Of a DNA stretch of 64,000 bases, positions 16,634-25,777 are shown piece by piece. Each line of letters starts with the position of its first letter. Within the stretch, counting starts at the first letter, position 1. Origin of the DNA: Paenibacillus sp. HGH0039. Lineage in GTDB: Bacteria; Bacillota; Bacilli; Paenibacillales; NBRC-103111. The stretch is taken from assembly GCF_000411255.1 (NCBI RefSeq), contig NZ_KE150412.1:838645-902644 (forward strand). Reading direction: 5' to 3'. The notes under the pieces are model-generated. The model saw only the letters and a list, made by a program, of their open reading frames with translations, did no database searches and had not been told where the DNA came from. The position numbers were made by a program, and so were the translations under genes.

Positions 16634-18663
16634 AAGTTGACAACTCCCATGCTTTGAATTTCTACACTCGGTTCAAGCTCGCTGTAAGACAAAACCGGAA
16701 TGTCCTGCATGGTACGTTCCAAAAGCTGGCGCAAATACATACGGATCGTGGGTGAAGCCAGGATAACCGGCTGGTGGCCGGACTGGACCATTTTACTCAC
16801 CTGTTCACCCAGCTTGTGATAAATGACCTGCGAGGAAGACGGGTCGATAGCCAGATAAGATCCCTGATCCGTCTGCTGAACGGAATCCGCGATTTTTTTC
16901 TCCAGCCCCGGTCCTACGGTAATGACGCGGAGCGAATCCTGCGGAGACGAGTACTGCAGCGTGATCTGCCTCGAAAGAGACTGCCGCACATACTCCGTCA
17001 AAATATCCGGGTCCTTGGAGTAAGGTCCGTAATCCGCCAGCGTTTCCAGGATCGTAACCAGATCGCGTACGGAAATTTTTTCCCGGAGCAGTTTCACAAG
17101 CACTTTCTGCACGTCGCCGATGGACAGGACATTCGGTATCAGATCGTCCACGAGAGCCGGGTACGCTTCTCTGACGTTGTCGATAAGCGTCTTGGTTTCT
17201 TGACGTCCCAGAAGCTCGTGGGCGTGCTTCTTGATGATTTCCGTGAGATGCGTAGCGACTACGGAAGGCGGATCCACCACGGTGTATCCGGACAATTCCG
17301 CCCGCTCTTTGGTCATCTCATCGATCCACAGGGCCGGCAGTCCGAACGCAGGTTCGGTCGTCTCGATTCCCGTGACGGATTCGTCTTCGAATCCCGGGCT
17401 CATGGCCAAGTAGTGGTTAAGCAGCAATTCGCCGCCCGCAACCGTATTGCCTTTAATTTTGATGATATACTCGTTAGGCCGAAGCTGAATATTATCCCGG
17501 ATCCGGATAACCGGAACCACGATACCGAGTTCCAGCGCACATTGTCTGCGGATCAGAATAATCCGGTCGAGCAAATCTCCGCCCTGCTGGGCATCGGCCA
17601 GCGGAATGAGCCCGTAACCGAATTCGAATTCGATCGGATCCACCTGCAGCAGGCTGATCACGCTTTCCGGACTCCGTACTTCTTCAATCTGCTGTTCTTC
17701 CACCATCTGTTCTTCCTCAACCTGTTTCCGGTTCAAGTTCTGCTGCATCTTCCGTGCCGCGAAAACGAGTAGAACCGCAATAGGAATGGTCGTATACCAA
17801 TGGATCGGCGTGAAAATTCCCAGAAAGGCAATCGTTCCCGCCACGATGTACAGCAGCTTCGGATAAGCGGTCAACTGACCGACGATATCGTTGCTGAACG
17901 TTCCTTCCGAAGAAGCGCGCGTAACGATAATACCGGAAGCGGTTGAAATGAGCAGGGCCGGGATCTGACTGACCAGCCCGTCGCCGATGGTAAGAATCGA
18001 ATACGTATGTCCGGCTTCTCCGAACGACATGCCTTTCATCGAAATCCCGATGATCAGTCCGCCGACCAGGTTGATCAGCAAGATGATAATTCCGGCAATC
18101 GCGTCTCCTTTGACGAATTTACTCGCTCCGTCCATGGCTCCGTAGAAGTCGGCTTCGCGTTCTACTTTTCTGCGGCGCTCGCGCGCCTGCTGCTCATTGA
18201 TCATGCCGGCGTTCAAATCGGCGTCGATACTCATCTGCTTGCCGGGCATCGCATCCAGGGTAAAGCGAGCCGCTACTTCGGCTACGCGCTCCGAACCTTT
18301 CGTGATGACGATAAACTGCACGATAACCAGAATAAGAAACACGATAAATCCGACTACGATATTACCCGCCGCCACGAAGTTACCGAACGTCTCGACCACG
18401 GCTCCCGCTTCGGCATGAGCCAGAATATTTCTAGCCGTCGAAACGTTAAGAGCCAAGCGGAACAAGGTCGTCACAAGCAGCAGGGCCGGGAAAATGGAAA
18501 ACTGCAGAGCTTCCTGCGTGTTCATCCCGACCAGAATAATCATCAGCGAGATCGTAATGTTAATGATGAGCAAAAAATCGAGGAGGGCGGTTGGAATCGG
18601 CACCACCATCATCAAAATAATCCCGATTACCCCGATCAGTACAACTAAATCTTTTGGTTTCAT
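16630..18663 (-). CDS. flhA: Flagellar export gate protein FlhA
   Basis: FlhA forms the nonameric ring of the flagellar type III export gate and couples proton motive force to export. The 677-aa protein has about eight membrane helices in residues 1-300. The conserved loop KGSERVAEVAARFTLDAMPG lies near residue 120-140. The large cytosolic domain (about 330-677) docks chaperone-substrate complexes. The ATG at 18663 follows a strong GGGGGG-rich ribosome site. It lies between flhB and flhF and overlaps flhF by 4 bases. Confidence 0.97.
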   Translation of the reverse strand: MKPKDLVVLIGVIGIILMMVVPIPTALLDFLLIINITISLMIILVGMNTQEALQFSIFPALLLVTTLFRLALNVSTARNILAHAEAGAVVETFGNFVAAGNIVVGFIVFLILVIVQFIVITKGSERVAEVAARFTLDAMPGKQMSIDADLNAGMINEQQARERRRKVEREADFYGAMDGASKFVKGDAIAGIIILLINLVGGLIIGISMKGMSFGEAGHTYSILTIGDGLVSQIPALLISTASGIIVTRASSEGTFSNDIVGQLTAYPKLLYIVAGTIAFLGIFTPIHWYTTIPIAVLLVFAARKMQQNLNRKQVEEEQMVEEQQIEEVRSPESVISLLQVDPIEFEFGYGLIPLADAQQGGDLLDRIILIRRQCALELGIVVPVIRIRDNIQLRPNEYIIKIKGNTVAGGELLLNHYLAMSPGFEDESVTGIETTEPAFGLPALWIDEMTKERAELSGYTVVDPPSVVATHLTEIIKKHAHELLGRQETKTLIDNVREAYPALVDDLIPNVLSIGDVQKVLVKLLREKISVRDLVTILETLADYGPYSKDPDILTEYVRQSLSRQITLQYSSPQDSLRVITVGPGLEKKIADSVQQTDQGSYLAIDPSSSQVIYHKLGEQVSKMVQSGHQPVILASPTIRMYLRQLLERTMQDIPVLSYSELEPSVEIQSMGVVNL

Positions 18664-18678
18664 GTACGGCCCCCCTTT

Positions 18679-19776
18679 CTATGCGTTCTTCACTTTGCCC
18701 TTAATTTTGTATACATAAGCCAGCACTTCGGCTACGGCCTGGAACAGATCGCCCGGAATCGACTCTTCGAGATCGACCTGAGCGTAAAGCGCCCGTGCAA
18801 GCGGCTTGTTTTCCATAATCATAATGCCGTGTTCCTTCGCAATTTCACGTATTTTCAAAGCCACGTGATCCGTCCCTTTCGCAACCACCTTAGGGGCCTG
18901 CATATTGGCCGAATCATACCGGATGGCCACCGCGAAATGCGTCGGGTTTGTAATAATGACATCCGCCGTTGGAATCTCCTGCATCATCCTCTGCATGGCC
19001 ATCCGGCGTTGTTTTTCGCGAATCTTCCCTTTAATAAGGGGATCGCCTTCCATTTTCTTATATTCGTCTTTGATGTCCTGCTTGGACATCCGTATGCTTT
19101 TCTCGAATTCATACTTCTGGTACAGGTAATCGAACAAGGCAAGCACGACCAGAATTAAAGCGATTTTCATGCCCAACATCAGCGTCAGCGACCATATATA
19201 ATGAAGCGATTTTTCCAGCGGTACATGACTAAGGCTGAGAAGCTGCGTTTTTTCGTCCCACAGCGTCATATAAACAACGATTCCGATCACGCTCATTTTC
19301 AGCATGGACTTCAAAAAGTCAACGGCCGAACGCATCGAAAATATTTTTTTGAACCCCTCGATGGGATTCAGTTTGCTCAATTTCATTTTGAGCGGATCGC
19401 CTGTAAAAAGTATTCCGATCTGAAGGTAGTTTCCCGCCAGTGCAATGACCATCGTCAAGATCATGATGGGAGCCAGCATAACCAGAAAATGAATTAACAG
19501 CCGGTAAAATAACATCCGCACATTCGCCATGGTCACATCCATCAACAAATCGTGCCTCAGCGTACCCGAGAACAGATCCATCAGACGTTCCTTCATAAAT
19601 CCGCCGATCATGTAAAACGATAAAAATGAAAAAAACAGGATAAAAGCAGCAGGCAGCTCCATACTTTTCGCCACTTGGCCTTTTTTACGGGCGTCCTGCC
19701 TCTTTTTCGGTGTCGCCGGTTCCGTCTTCTCTTGCGAGAACAACTGCAGGTCCAGCTTCAAACGGAGCGGTTCCAT
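18679..19776 (-). CDS. flhB: Flagellar export switch protein FlhB
   Basis: FlhB is the membrane switch that changes export from rod/hook to filament substrates. The 365-aa product begins MEPLRLKLDLQLFSQEKTEPATPKK. It has four membrane segments and a cytosolic tail whose self-cleavage motif NPTH starts at N277. The ATG at 19776 has AAAGGA upstream; a longer version from 19818 would overlap fliR and has no ribosome site. Its cytosolic C-terminal half has a free-standing relative in this window (49640-50014). Confidence 0.96.
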   Translation of the reverse strand: MEPLRLKLDLQLFSQEKTEPATPKKRQDARKKGQVAKSMELPAAFILFFSFLSFYMIGGFMKERLMDLFSGTLRHDLLMDVTMANVRMLFYRLLIHFLVMLAPIMILTMVIALAGNYLQIGILFTGDPLKMKLSKLNPIEGFKKIFSMRSAVDFLKSMLKMSVIGIVVYMTLWDEKTQLLSLSHVPLEKSLHYIWSLTLMLGMKIALILVVLALFDYLYQKYEFEKSIRMSKQDIKDEYKKMEGDPLIKGKIREKQRRMAMQRMMQEIPTADVIITNPTHFAVAIRYDSANMQAPKVVAKGTDHVALKIREIAKEHGIMIMENKPLARALYAQVDLEESIPGDLFQAVAEVLAYVYKIKGKVKNA

Positions 19777-19804
19777 ACGTATCCTTTCCTTTCCCGTACA
19801 GGTG

Positions 19805-20602
19805 CTACGGTGTTTCAAGCGCTTTGCCGGCCACTAGGTTAAGCAGCTTTTGCATCGCTTCGAACATCCGGTCGAACAATTGGTGAAATAAACCGATCAA
19901 CTCGGGCATTAACAGGGCGATCAGGAAAAATCCGATGATGATCTTCAGCGGCACCCCGACTACGAAAATGTTGAATTGGGGAGCGACACGCGTCAGTAAA
20001 CCCAAACCGAGGTCCGTCAAAAACATCGCTGCGACAACGGGAGCCGCCAACTGCATCGACAGTGAGAAAACACTCGAGAAGGTTTTCACCAGAAATTCGG
20101 TAATCTGTCCCCCGTAGAGCTGGGCAAACAAATTGTTGGACAGCGGAATCCATTCATAGCTGTTCATAATACCCTGCAGCATAAAATGGTGACCGTTGAA
20201 GCTTAGCAGCAGCAGCATGGCAAGCATGTACTTCAAATTGCCCATCAAGGGTACGGTAGTTCCCGACATCGGATCGATCACATTGGCCATCCCGAGTCCG
20301 ATCTGCATATCGATAAAGGAACCCGCGATTTGTACGGCCGTAAAAAATAGATAGGCGATAAAACCGAGCAGTAGGCCGACGATTATTTCCCGGATGACCA
20401 GTAGTACATACTGCGCGTCCATCGGAACCAGCTGGGACGTCCCTTGAGCCGCCGTCACGATCAGAGTCAGAAATAAAGCGAGTCCGATTTTGAACATACT
20501 GGGCACATTTCGGGACGAAAACAGCGGTACGACGACAAGGAACGAGGTCATTCGACAAAAAATCAGCATAGCGTTGGGTAAAAGTTGAACCAAAAGCTCC
20601 AT
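19805..20602 (-). CDS. fliR: Flagellar export gate protein FliR
   Basis: FliR joins FliP and FliQ in the helical core of the flagellar export gate. The 265-aa protein is almost wholly hydrophobic, with about six membrane segments. It shows family features such as FSSRNVPSMFKIGLALFLTL near the N-terminus and the GLGMANVIDPMSG loop. It is 6 bases from the end of fliQ and directly before flhB, the conserved order. Confidence 0.96.
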   Translation of the reverse strand: MELLVQLLPNAMLIFCRMTSFLVVVPLFSSRNVPSMFKIGLALFLTLIVTAAQGTSQLVPMDAQYVLLVIREIIVGLLLGFIAYLFFTAVQIAGSFIDMQIGLGMANVIDPMSGTTVPLMGNLKYMLAMLLLLSFNGHHFMLQGIMNSYEWIPLSNNLFAQLYGGQITEFLVKTFSSVFSLSMQLAAPVVAAMFLTDLGLGLLTRVAPQFNIFVVGVPLKIIIGFFLIALLMPELIGLFHQLFDRMFEAMQKLLNLVAGKALETP

Positions 20603-20608
20603 GGCCGC

Positions 20609-20878
20609 CTACCCGATATATTGATGAAGATTGTTGAATAAATTGAATGTAAAGTCGACCAGCGTGTTCAAAATCCAGGGTCCGAAAATTAAGACTGACA
20701 GCAGAACCGCCACGATTTTCGGCACGAATGCAAGCGTCTGCTCCTGAATTTGAGTCGTAGCCTGAAAGATACTGATGATAAGACCGACCGCCAGGGCGAT
20801 CACCAGCATCGGAGCGCTGGCTTTCAGAACCGTATAGACCGCTTCGCCGGCCAGCTTAATGATAAATTGCGAACTCAT
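20609..20878 (-). CDS. fliQ: Flagellar export gate protein FliQ
   Basis: FliQ is the small two-helix gate subunit. The 89-aa protein has both membrane hairpin helices (about 15-40 and 52-76), and between them the family motif ISIFQATTQIQEQTL. GGAGGT lies 8 bases before the ATG. Size and position between fliP and fliR are typical. Confidence 0.97.
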   Translation of the reverse strand: MSSQFIIKLAGEAVYTVLKASAPMLVIALAVGLIISIFQATTQIQEQTLAFVPKIVAVLLSVLIFGPWILNTLVDFTFNLFNNLHQYIG

Positions 20879-20903
20879 GTTAGGCGACCTCCAGCTTCCG
20901 CGT

Positions 20904-21680
20904 TCATGTACTGTAACTGAGGAGCAGCGATTTAACGACCAGATACCAACCGTCCACCAGAATAAACAGCAGGATTTTGAACGGCAGCGATATCATAACG
21001 GGCGGCAGCATCATCATCCCCATAGCCATTAGCGTACTGGCGATAACCATATCGATAACCAGGAAAGGGATAAAAATCATGAAACCCATTTGAAACGCCG
21101 TTTTCAGCTCGCTGATGGCATAAGCCGGAACGAGGGCTGTCAGCGGTGTATCCTCGACTCCTTTGGGAGCCTCCGCTTTCGTGTAATCCAGGAAAAGCTT
21201 TAAATCTTTAGGCCGGGTATGATTCCACATGAACTGCTTGATGGGAACGGACGCTTTTTGAAGAGCCTGCGTCTGATTCAATTCCCCTTTCATGTAGGGC
21301 TGAACGGCCGTATCGTTGATCTGCCCAAGGGTCGGGGCCATGATAAACAGGGTGAGAAACAGGGCCAGTCCGATCAATACCTGGTTGGGCGGCATCTGCT
21401 GCGTCCCTAGAGACGTACGCACGAACCCCAGCACAATGACGATTCTCGTAAAGCTGGTCATCAGAATCAGAAACGAGGGCGCCAGACTCAGAACCGTTAA
21501 CAGCAAAATGACGCTGATCGTGCTTGAGGCTCCGGAAGCTCCGCTTCCCGAATCTACGTTGAAGCTAATGCCGGGAATCGGATTTTGCGGGTCCGGGGCG
21601 GCATAAGCCGTATTCCCTGCCCATCCCATGAACACAAGTAAAGCAAGCAGAATAATAAGAGTTCCTTTATTTTTGCTCAT
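20904..21680 (-). CDS. fliP: Flagellar export gate protein FliP
   Basis: FliP is the main subunit of the flagellar export pore. The 258-aa protein starts with a signal-like hydrophobic segment (about 6-27), then SVILLLTVLSLAPSFLILMTSFTRI. It carries the conserved FVRTSLGTQQMPPNQVLIGLALFLT region and further membrane helices near the C-terminus. Its ATG lies inside the fliO end (14-base overlap), so translation is coupled. Confidence 0.97.
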   Translation of the reverse strand: MSKNKGTLIILLALLVFMGWAGNTAYAAPDPQNPIPGISFNVDSGSGASGASSTISVILLLTVLSLAPSFLILMTSFTRIVIVLGFVRTSLGTQQMPPNQVLIGLALFLTLFIMAPTLGQINDTAVQPYMKGELNQTQALQKASVPIKQFMWNHTRPKDLKLFLDYTKAEAPKGVEDTPLTALVPAYAISELKTAFQMGFMIFIPFLVIDMVIASTLMAMGMMMLPPVMISLPFKILLFILVDGWYLVVKSLLLSYST

Positions 21681-22311
21681 TTGACTTCAACCGATCTTGT
21701 TCGTTTTCTTCCTGCAGCCATTCTTCCACGCTTTTGTTGCGCTGGGCGACATTCTGCAGTTTGTCCTGAAAGACCTGGTGAAAATTCGGCGAAAGCTCTT
21801 CTTCTTCCACCACGTTGTTTTCACCCGGCTTCTTGCGTATTTTTTCAAGCCATTTGCCGACTGTAATAAATTCCGTTGCCGCCCGGGTCTGTGCCGTGAT
21901 CTGCTCTTTCAGCCTCGCCGCCTCGCCCGCATCGGCTATTTTCTCGAGAAGCTGGATGTTATCTCCAACTCCGACGATGTACAGCGAATCACCGATTTCG
22001 ACGACTTGGATCGACTTGTTTTGGCCGAGCGGCACCCCACCCAGCGACTGCATGGCACGTCCGAAGCGGAATCCGCTTTTTTTCGACAACATCTTCATAA
22101 TGCCGTAAAAAAGACCGATGATAAGAAGGAGAAAGAAAATCACCTTTCCGATCATCACGATCGAATCGATACTCCCCGTCTCTCCCGTTCCCGAACCGGG
22201 CCCAGTGTTGTCGCCCAGCTCAGGTGCCCCAAAACAAACGGAAGTCCAGAACGGCAGCTGAACGATCAGTCCTGCCGTTGCCAGAAGCAGCTTTCCTGCC
22301 TGTTTCTTCAA
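21667..22311 (-). CDS. fliO: Flagellar protein FliO (FliZ in older Bacillus naming)
   Basis: FliO helps assemble the FliP ring of the export gate. The 214-aa protein has a signal-like N-terminus, one membrane helix (about 50-70, IVMIGKVIFFLLLIIGLFYG), then the small FliO domain with GGVPLGQNKSIQVVEIGDSLYIVGV. A charged tail follows (about 150-214). The start is TTG with AAGGA 9 bases upstream. It overlaps fliP by 14 bases. Confidence 0.92.
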   Translation of the reverse strand: MKKQAGKLLLATAGLIVQLPFWTSVCFGAPELGDNTGPGSGTGETGSIDSIVMIGKVIFFLLLIIGLFYGIMKMLSKKSGFRFGRAMQSLGGVPLGQNKSIQVVEIGDSLYIVGVGDNIQLLEKIADAGEAARLKEQITAQTRAATEFITVGKWLEKIRKKPGENNVVEEEELSPNFHQVFQDKLQNVAQRNKSVEEWLQEENEQDRLKSNEQK

Positions 22312-22345
22312 GCTTCACATTCCTTTCCTTATTAAAAGCTTACGC

Positions 22346-22708
22346 TTAGCCCATTGTTTTCTTGATGGCTTCGATAACACGGTCCGCTTGGAAAGGTTTC
22401 ACGATAAAGTCTTTGGCGCCGGCTTGGATCGCATCGATGACCATCGCCTGCTGTCCCATCGCCGAGCACATGATAACCTTGGCATTAGGATCAATCTTTT
22501 TGATCTCTTTCAGTGCATTGATTCCATCCATCTCCGGCATGGTGATATCCATCGTTACGAGGTCGGGACGCAGCTCTTTGAATTTCTCTACGGCTTGTAC
22601 GCCGTCGTTGCCTTCGCCGACAACCTCATACCCGTTCTTCGTCAAAATATCGCGAATCATCATTCTCATAAATGCTGCATCGTCTACGATCAAAATTCTG
22701 TTCCCCAT
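22346..22708 (-). CDS. cheY: Chemotaxis response regulator CheY
   Basis: CheY is the diffusible response regulator that binds FliM/FliY and sets rotation direction. The 120-aa single receiver domain has D9 and D10, phospho-acceptor D54 in VTMDITMPEMDG, a switch residue in CSAMGQ, and the conserved Lys in FIVKPFQ. The ATG at 22708 follows GGGAGGA; longer reading to 22762 runs into fliY and is unlikely. It sits between fliY and fliO as in B. subtilis. Confidence 0.97.
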   Translation of the reverse strand: MGNRILIVDDAAFMRMMIRDILTKNGYEVVGEGNDGVQAVEKFKELRPDLVTMDITMPEMDGINALKEIKKIDPNAKVIMCSAMGQQAMVIDAIQAGAKDFIVKPFQADRVIEAIKKTMG

Positions 22709-22734
22709 GATAAAATAGTCCTCCCAAAAGATAG

Positions 22735-24018
22735 TTATTGTATTTTTTGAATGCGATCCCACTGACTGACGATATCGGTGACGCGAACGCCGAAGTTCTC
22801 ATCAATTACGACAACTTCTCCCTTGGCGATCAGTTTGTTGTTAACCAGAATATCTACCGGTTCACCGGCCAATTTATCCAGCTCGATGATCGAGCCTTGC
22901 GAAAGCTCCAGGATATCCTTGATCACTTTCTGCGTTCTTCCCAGCTCGACCGTTACTTTCAAAGGGATATCAAGCAGCAGATTCAGGTTCGTGTCGTCTG
23001 TCTGGTTGTATCCTCCCTGCTGAAGATTGGAGAACTGTACCGGTTGTACGTTTACATTCCTGTTCATTCCTCCGTAATTTCCTCCCTGTGGTGCATGATT
23101 CATCGGCTGCTGCGCGTATGACTGTTGTGCAGGCGGTTGATTCATAGGCATCGGGTTGCCCCCCATCGAAGGATTCGTGTACGGCGCTTCTGCCGGGTTG
23201 GTATAAGGCGGTTCCGGAACCGGCTGCTGATAAGCTTGAGCGTTCGTGTCCGCTTGCACCTGGTTGGTGACAGCGGGCGGAACTTCTTCGCTGACTGCGG
23301 CTGCCGTTTCTTCGTAAACCTCTTCGGAACCCCCGCCCATCAGGATGTGTACCATTTCTTTGGAGAAATCGACGGGAAGAAGCTGCATGATGGTCGAATC
23401 GATAAGGTCCCCGATTGTCAGTCTAAAGGATATCTTTATAAATACGTCTTCGTTCGGCAGTTTTCCTTCTCCATTCGACAGATTCAAAATATCTATTCCC
23501 GGAGGAGAGATATTCACGAACCGGTTGAATATCGTAGACATCGAAGTCGCGGACGAACCCATCATCTGATTCATGGCTTCCTGAACGGCGCTGACGTGAA
23601 TTTCGGACAGCTCGTCGCCCTCCACATGACCGTCTCCACCCATCATCAGATCGGCAATGACTTGAGCGTCGCGAGTCTTGATCACGAGCAGATTGATGCC
23701 GTCAAAGCCGTCTACATAGTTGACGTGAACGGCAACGTGCGGTTTGGGAAACTCGTTAACCAGCTGTACGCGCGGAATGCACGATACTTTAGGTGTCGTG
23801 ATGTCCACTTTCTTGCCGAGCAGAGTGGATAATGCGGTCGCTGCGCTTCCGAACGTGATGTTGCCGATCTCCCCCAGTGCATCCTGCTCCAGCGAGGATA
23901 AGTAATCATCGATATTCGAAGAATGAGAAGAAGATGGATTATCGTCGGAACGCTCATCTACCGCCTGCTTCAACAGCGCGTCTATTTCCTCCTGCGACAA
24001 ATAATCTTTACTCGTCAT
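22735..24018 (-). CDS. fliY: Flagellar motor switch phosphatase FliY
   Basis: FliY is a C-ring component that also dephosphorylates CheY-P. The 427-aa protein has the CheY-binding peptide YLSQEEIDALL at the N-terminus. A CheC-type domain follows (about 45-235) with two active motifs, EIGNITFGSAATALS and VQEAMNQMMGSSATSMS. Next comes a long Pro/Gln/Asn-rich linker (about 245-335) and a C-terminal SpoA/FliN domain (about 340-427: LLDIPLKVTVELGRTQ). It replaces FliN of enteric bacteria. The ATG overlaps the fliM end by 11 bases. Confidence 0.96.
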   Translation of the reverse strand: MTSKDYLSQEEIDALLKQAVDERSDDNPSSSHSSNIDDYLSSLEQDALGEIGNITFGSAATALSTLLGKKVDITTPKVSCIPRVQLVNEFPKPHVAVHVNYVDGFDGINLLVIKTRDAQVIADLMMGGDGHVEGDELSEIHVSAVQEAMNQMMGSSATSMSTIFNRFVNISPPGIDILNLSNGEGKLPNEDVFIKISFRLTIGDLIDSTIMQLLPVDFSKEMVHILMGGGSEEVYEETAAAVSEEVPPAVTNQVQADTNAQAYQQPVPEPPYTNPAEAPYTNPSMGGNPMPMNQPPAQQSYAQQPMNHAPQGGNYGGMNRNVNVQPVQFSNLQQGGYNQTDDTNLNLLLDIPLKVTVELGRTQKVIKDILELSQGSIIELDKLAGEPVDILVNNKLIAKGEVVVIDENFGVRVTDIVSQWDRIQKIQ

Positions 24019-25006
24019 GTTCTTCTGCTCCTTCGTTTACAATTTCGCCGATTTGAACGGCCATTTTGCTCTTGGTTGTACCTGCGCTGCCTGTAAATTT
24101 AAGCTTCTCGCCGACTTTGATATGCAGAGGCTCGTTTACCGGCTTGTTGAGTGTAATGACATCCCCGGACTGCAGATTCAGAAACTCGTGAATTGTGATT
24201 TGCGATTCTCCCAGTTCCGCGATAATGGGAAGCTTGGCCTGCGTCAGCCTGTCCTGCAAAATCTCGACTTCCTCGGGAGCCCGGCTTTTCTTCTGGGACA
24301 CAAACCAGTGGTGCACCGACAGACGGGGCATAATCGGCTCGATAACGACATGCGGGATACAAAGGTTGATCATCCCGGTCGTGTCGCCGATTTTGGTGCT
24401 TAACGAAATCAGGGCAATGGTTTCATTGGGAGAAACGATCTGCATAAATTGCGGATTCGTTTCCAGAGCTTCGAGCCGTGGAGACAGATCAATGATCGTT
24501 TTCCATGCTTCCTGGAGGCTCTCAAACGCCCTGCTGAAAATCCGCTCCATGACGATGGTCTCGATCTCGGTCAAAGCCGCGATTTTCTGCGGAGACACGC
24601 CGACACCGCCCAGAAGCCTGTCCAGCATCGCGTACGCCACGTTCGGATGGACTTCCAAAACCATTCTTCCCTCTAATGGCTCTGCTTCAAAAATGTTCAA
24701 GATCGTCATTTTGGGAATCGAGCGGATAAACTCATCGTAAGGAAGCTGTTCGACCTGAACGACATTGATCTGGACAAACGTTCTTAGCTGTGCCGAGAAA
24801 TAAGTCGTCAAGTACCGGGCAAAGTTCTCATGAATCCGCGTTAAGCTCCGGATATGATCTTTGGAAAAGCGTACGGCCCGTTTGAAATCATACAATCGAA
24901 CTTTTCGCTGCGTATCTTCTTTCTTGAGTTCTTCTGCGTCCATTTCACCGGAAGAGAGAGCTGCCAGAAGAGCGTCGATTTCATTCTGTGACATAACATC
25001 AACCAT
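24008..25006 (-). CDS. fliM: Flagellar motor switch protein FliM
   Basis: FliM is the middle C-ring protein that binds CheY-P. The 332-aa product begins MVDVMSQNEIDALLAAL, the CheY-binding helix. The CheC-like middle domain (about 45-235) has no phosphatase motif, as expected. A SpoA domain ends the protein. The ATG at 25006 has AAGGGGGTG about 6 bases upstream; a GTG three codons earlier is less well placed. It lies between fliL and fliY. Confidence 0.96.
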   Translation of the reverse strand: MVDVMSQNEIDALLAALSSGEMDAEELKKEDTQRKVRLYDFKRAVRFSKDHIRSLTRIHENFARYLTTYFSAQLRTFVQINVVQVEQLPYDEFIRSIPKMTILNIFEAEPLEGRMVLEVHPNVAYAMLDRLLGGVGVSPQKIAALTEIETIVMERIFSRAFESLQEAWKTIIDLSPRLEALETNPQFMQIVSPNETIALISLSTKIGDTTGMINLCIPHVVIEPIMPRLSVHHWFVSQKKSRAPEEVEILQDRLTQAKLPIIAELGESQITIHEFLNLQSGDVITLNKPVNEPLHIKVGEKLKFTGSAGTTKSKMAVQIGEIVNEGAEEHDE

Positions 25007-25047
25007 AAGAGTCACCCCCTTTGTGCGTATCCGATCTATGTAAAAGG

Positions 25048-25494
25048 CTACTCAAGTACAATGTCGGTAATATTTATGCGCCTTATTTTTCCTTCATTAA
25101 GAAGCGGATTAAGCTTGCTGATCAGCGTGTTGGTCAAGTTATCCTGCCCTTTGCTGCCTGAAATCTGATCGGAATTCATGTCAGAAAGAGTCCGGATGAT
25201 TGTTCCTTTGATGCGGGAATCAATCAGATTTTCGAAATCCGTTTTTGCCTTTTTGTTTTCCAGCTCAAAAGCCAGACTGATTTTAACGAAGCTGCCCTGA
25301 CTGGCCAGGTTTGTCGTAATATCTTTCATAATGACGGTGTTTTCTTTGATCTCTGCCGAAGTCTGCGCCTTTTCCTCACCGGCCGATTCCGATTTATTGT
25401 CCATAACCGTCCATAACACAAATGCAGCCGTCAGAACTAATGTGATGGCGACAAGAATGGAAACCAACATCAGAAAAAATCGATTTTTAAGCAC
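25048..25494 (-). CDS. fliL: Flagellar basal body protein FliL
   Basis: FliL is a single-pass membrane protein that surrounds the stator and supports motor torque. The 148-aa protein has one N-terminal membrane helix (about 6-30) and an extracytoplasmic FliL domain. The domain ends in RRINITDIVLE, the usual family finish. The start is GTG at 25494, whose G is also the last base of the flbD stop codon. The overlap indicates translational coupling with flbD. Confidence 0.94.
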   Translation of the reverse strand: MLKNRFFLMLVSILVAITLVLTAAFVLWTVMDNKSESAGEEKAQTSAEIKENTVIMKDITTNLASQGSFVKISLAFELENKKAKTDFENLIDSRIKGTIIRTLSDMNSDQISGSKGQDNLTNTLISKLNPLLNEGKIRRINITDIVLE

Positions 25495-25715
25495 TACAAG
25501 CCCTCCGTATTCGCCGACTTGATCGTTGCTTGAACCGCACCGATCCGTTTCAAAAATTGTTCCACCATCTCTGTGACCACTGCCTCTTGTTCAAGGACCA
25601 TAATTTTTTTTCCGTTAATCAATGTAATCACGGTGTCCGGTGTTTCTTCCATCATTTCAATCATAAGCGCGTTGATCACTAACGGCTTGCCGTTCATTCG
25701 GGTCAAACGTACCAT
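25494..25715 (-). CDS. flbD: FlbD/SwrD-family flagellar protein
   Basis: The 73-aa protein starts MVRLTRMNGKPLVINALMI and includes the ITLINGKKIMVLE strand pair. It matches the FlbD family, whose B. subtilis member SwrD (YlzI) promotes flagellar motor power. The ATG at 25715 has GGAGGG 4 bases upstream; a second ATG 12 bases earlier has no comparable site. A GC-rich hairpin lies shortly upstream. It sits between flgE and fliL, the conserved place for this gene. Confidence 0.93.
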   Translation of the reverse strand: MVRLTRMNGKPLVINALMIEMMEETPDTVITLINGKKIMVLEQEAVVTEMVEQFLKRIGAVQATIKSANTEGL

Positions 25716-25737
25716 GGTTCCCTCCATAGGTTCCAGG

Positions 25738-25755
25738 AGGGGGACCAGGCCCCCT
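25738..25755 (-). other. GC-rich hairpin between flgE and flbD
   Basis: A perfect AGGGGG/CCCCCT stem with a 6-base loop lies 22 bases after the flgE stop and about 22 bases before the flbD start. No T-run follows on the minus strand, so it is unlikely to be an intrinsic terminator. It may stabilise the upstream hook mRNA or act as a processing site. Confidence 0.45.
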
Positions 25756-25777
25756 TACCTTTTACCTTTGCCTGTTA

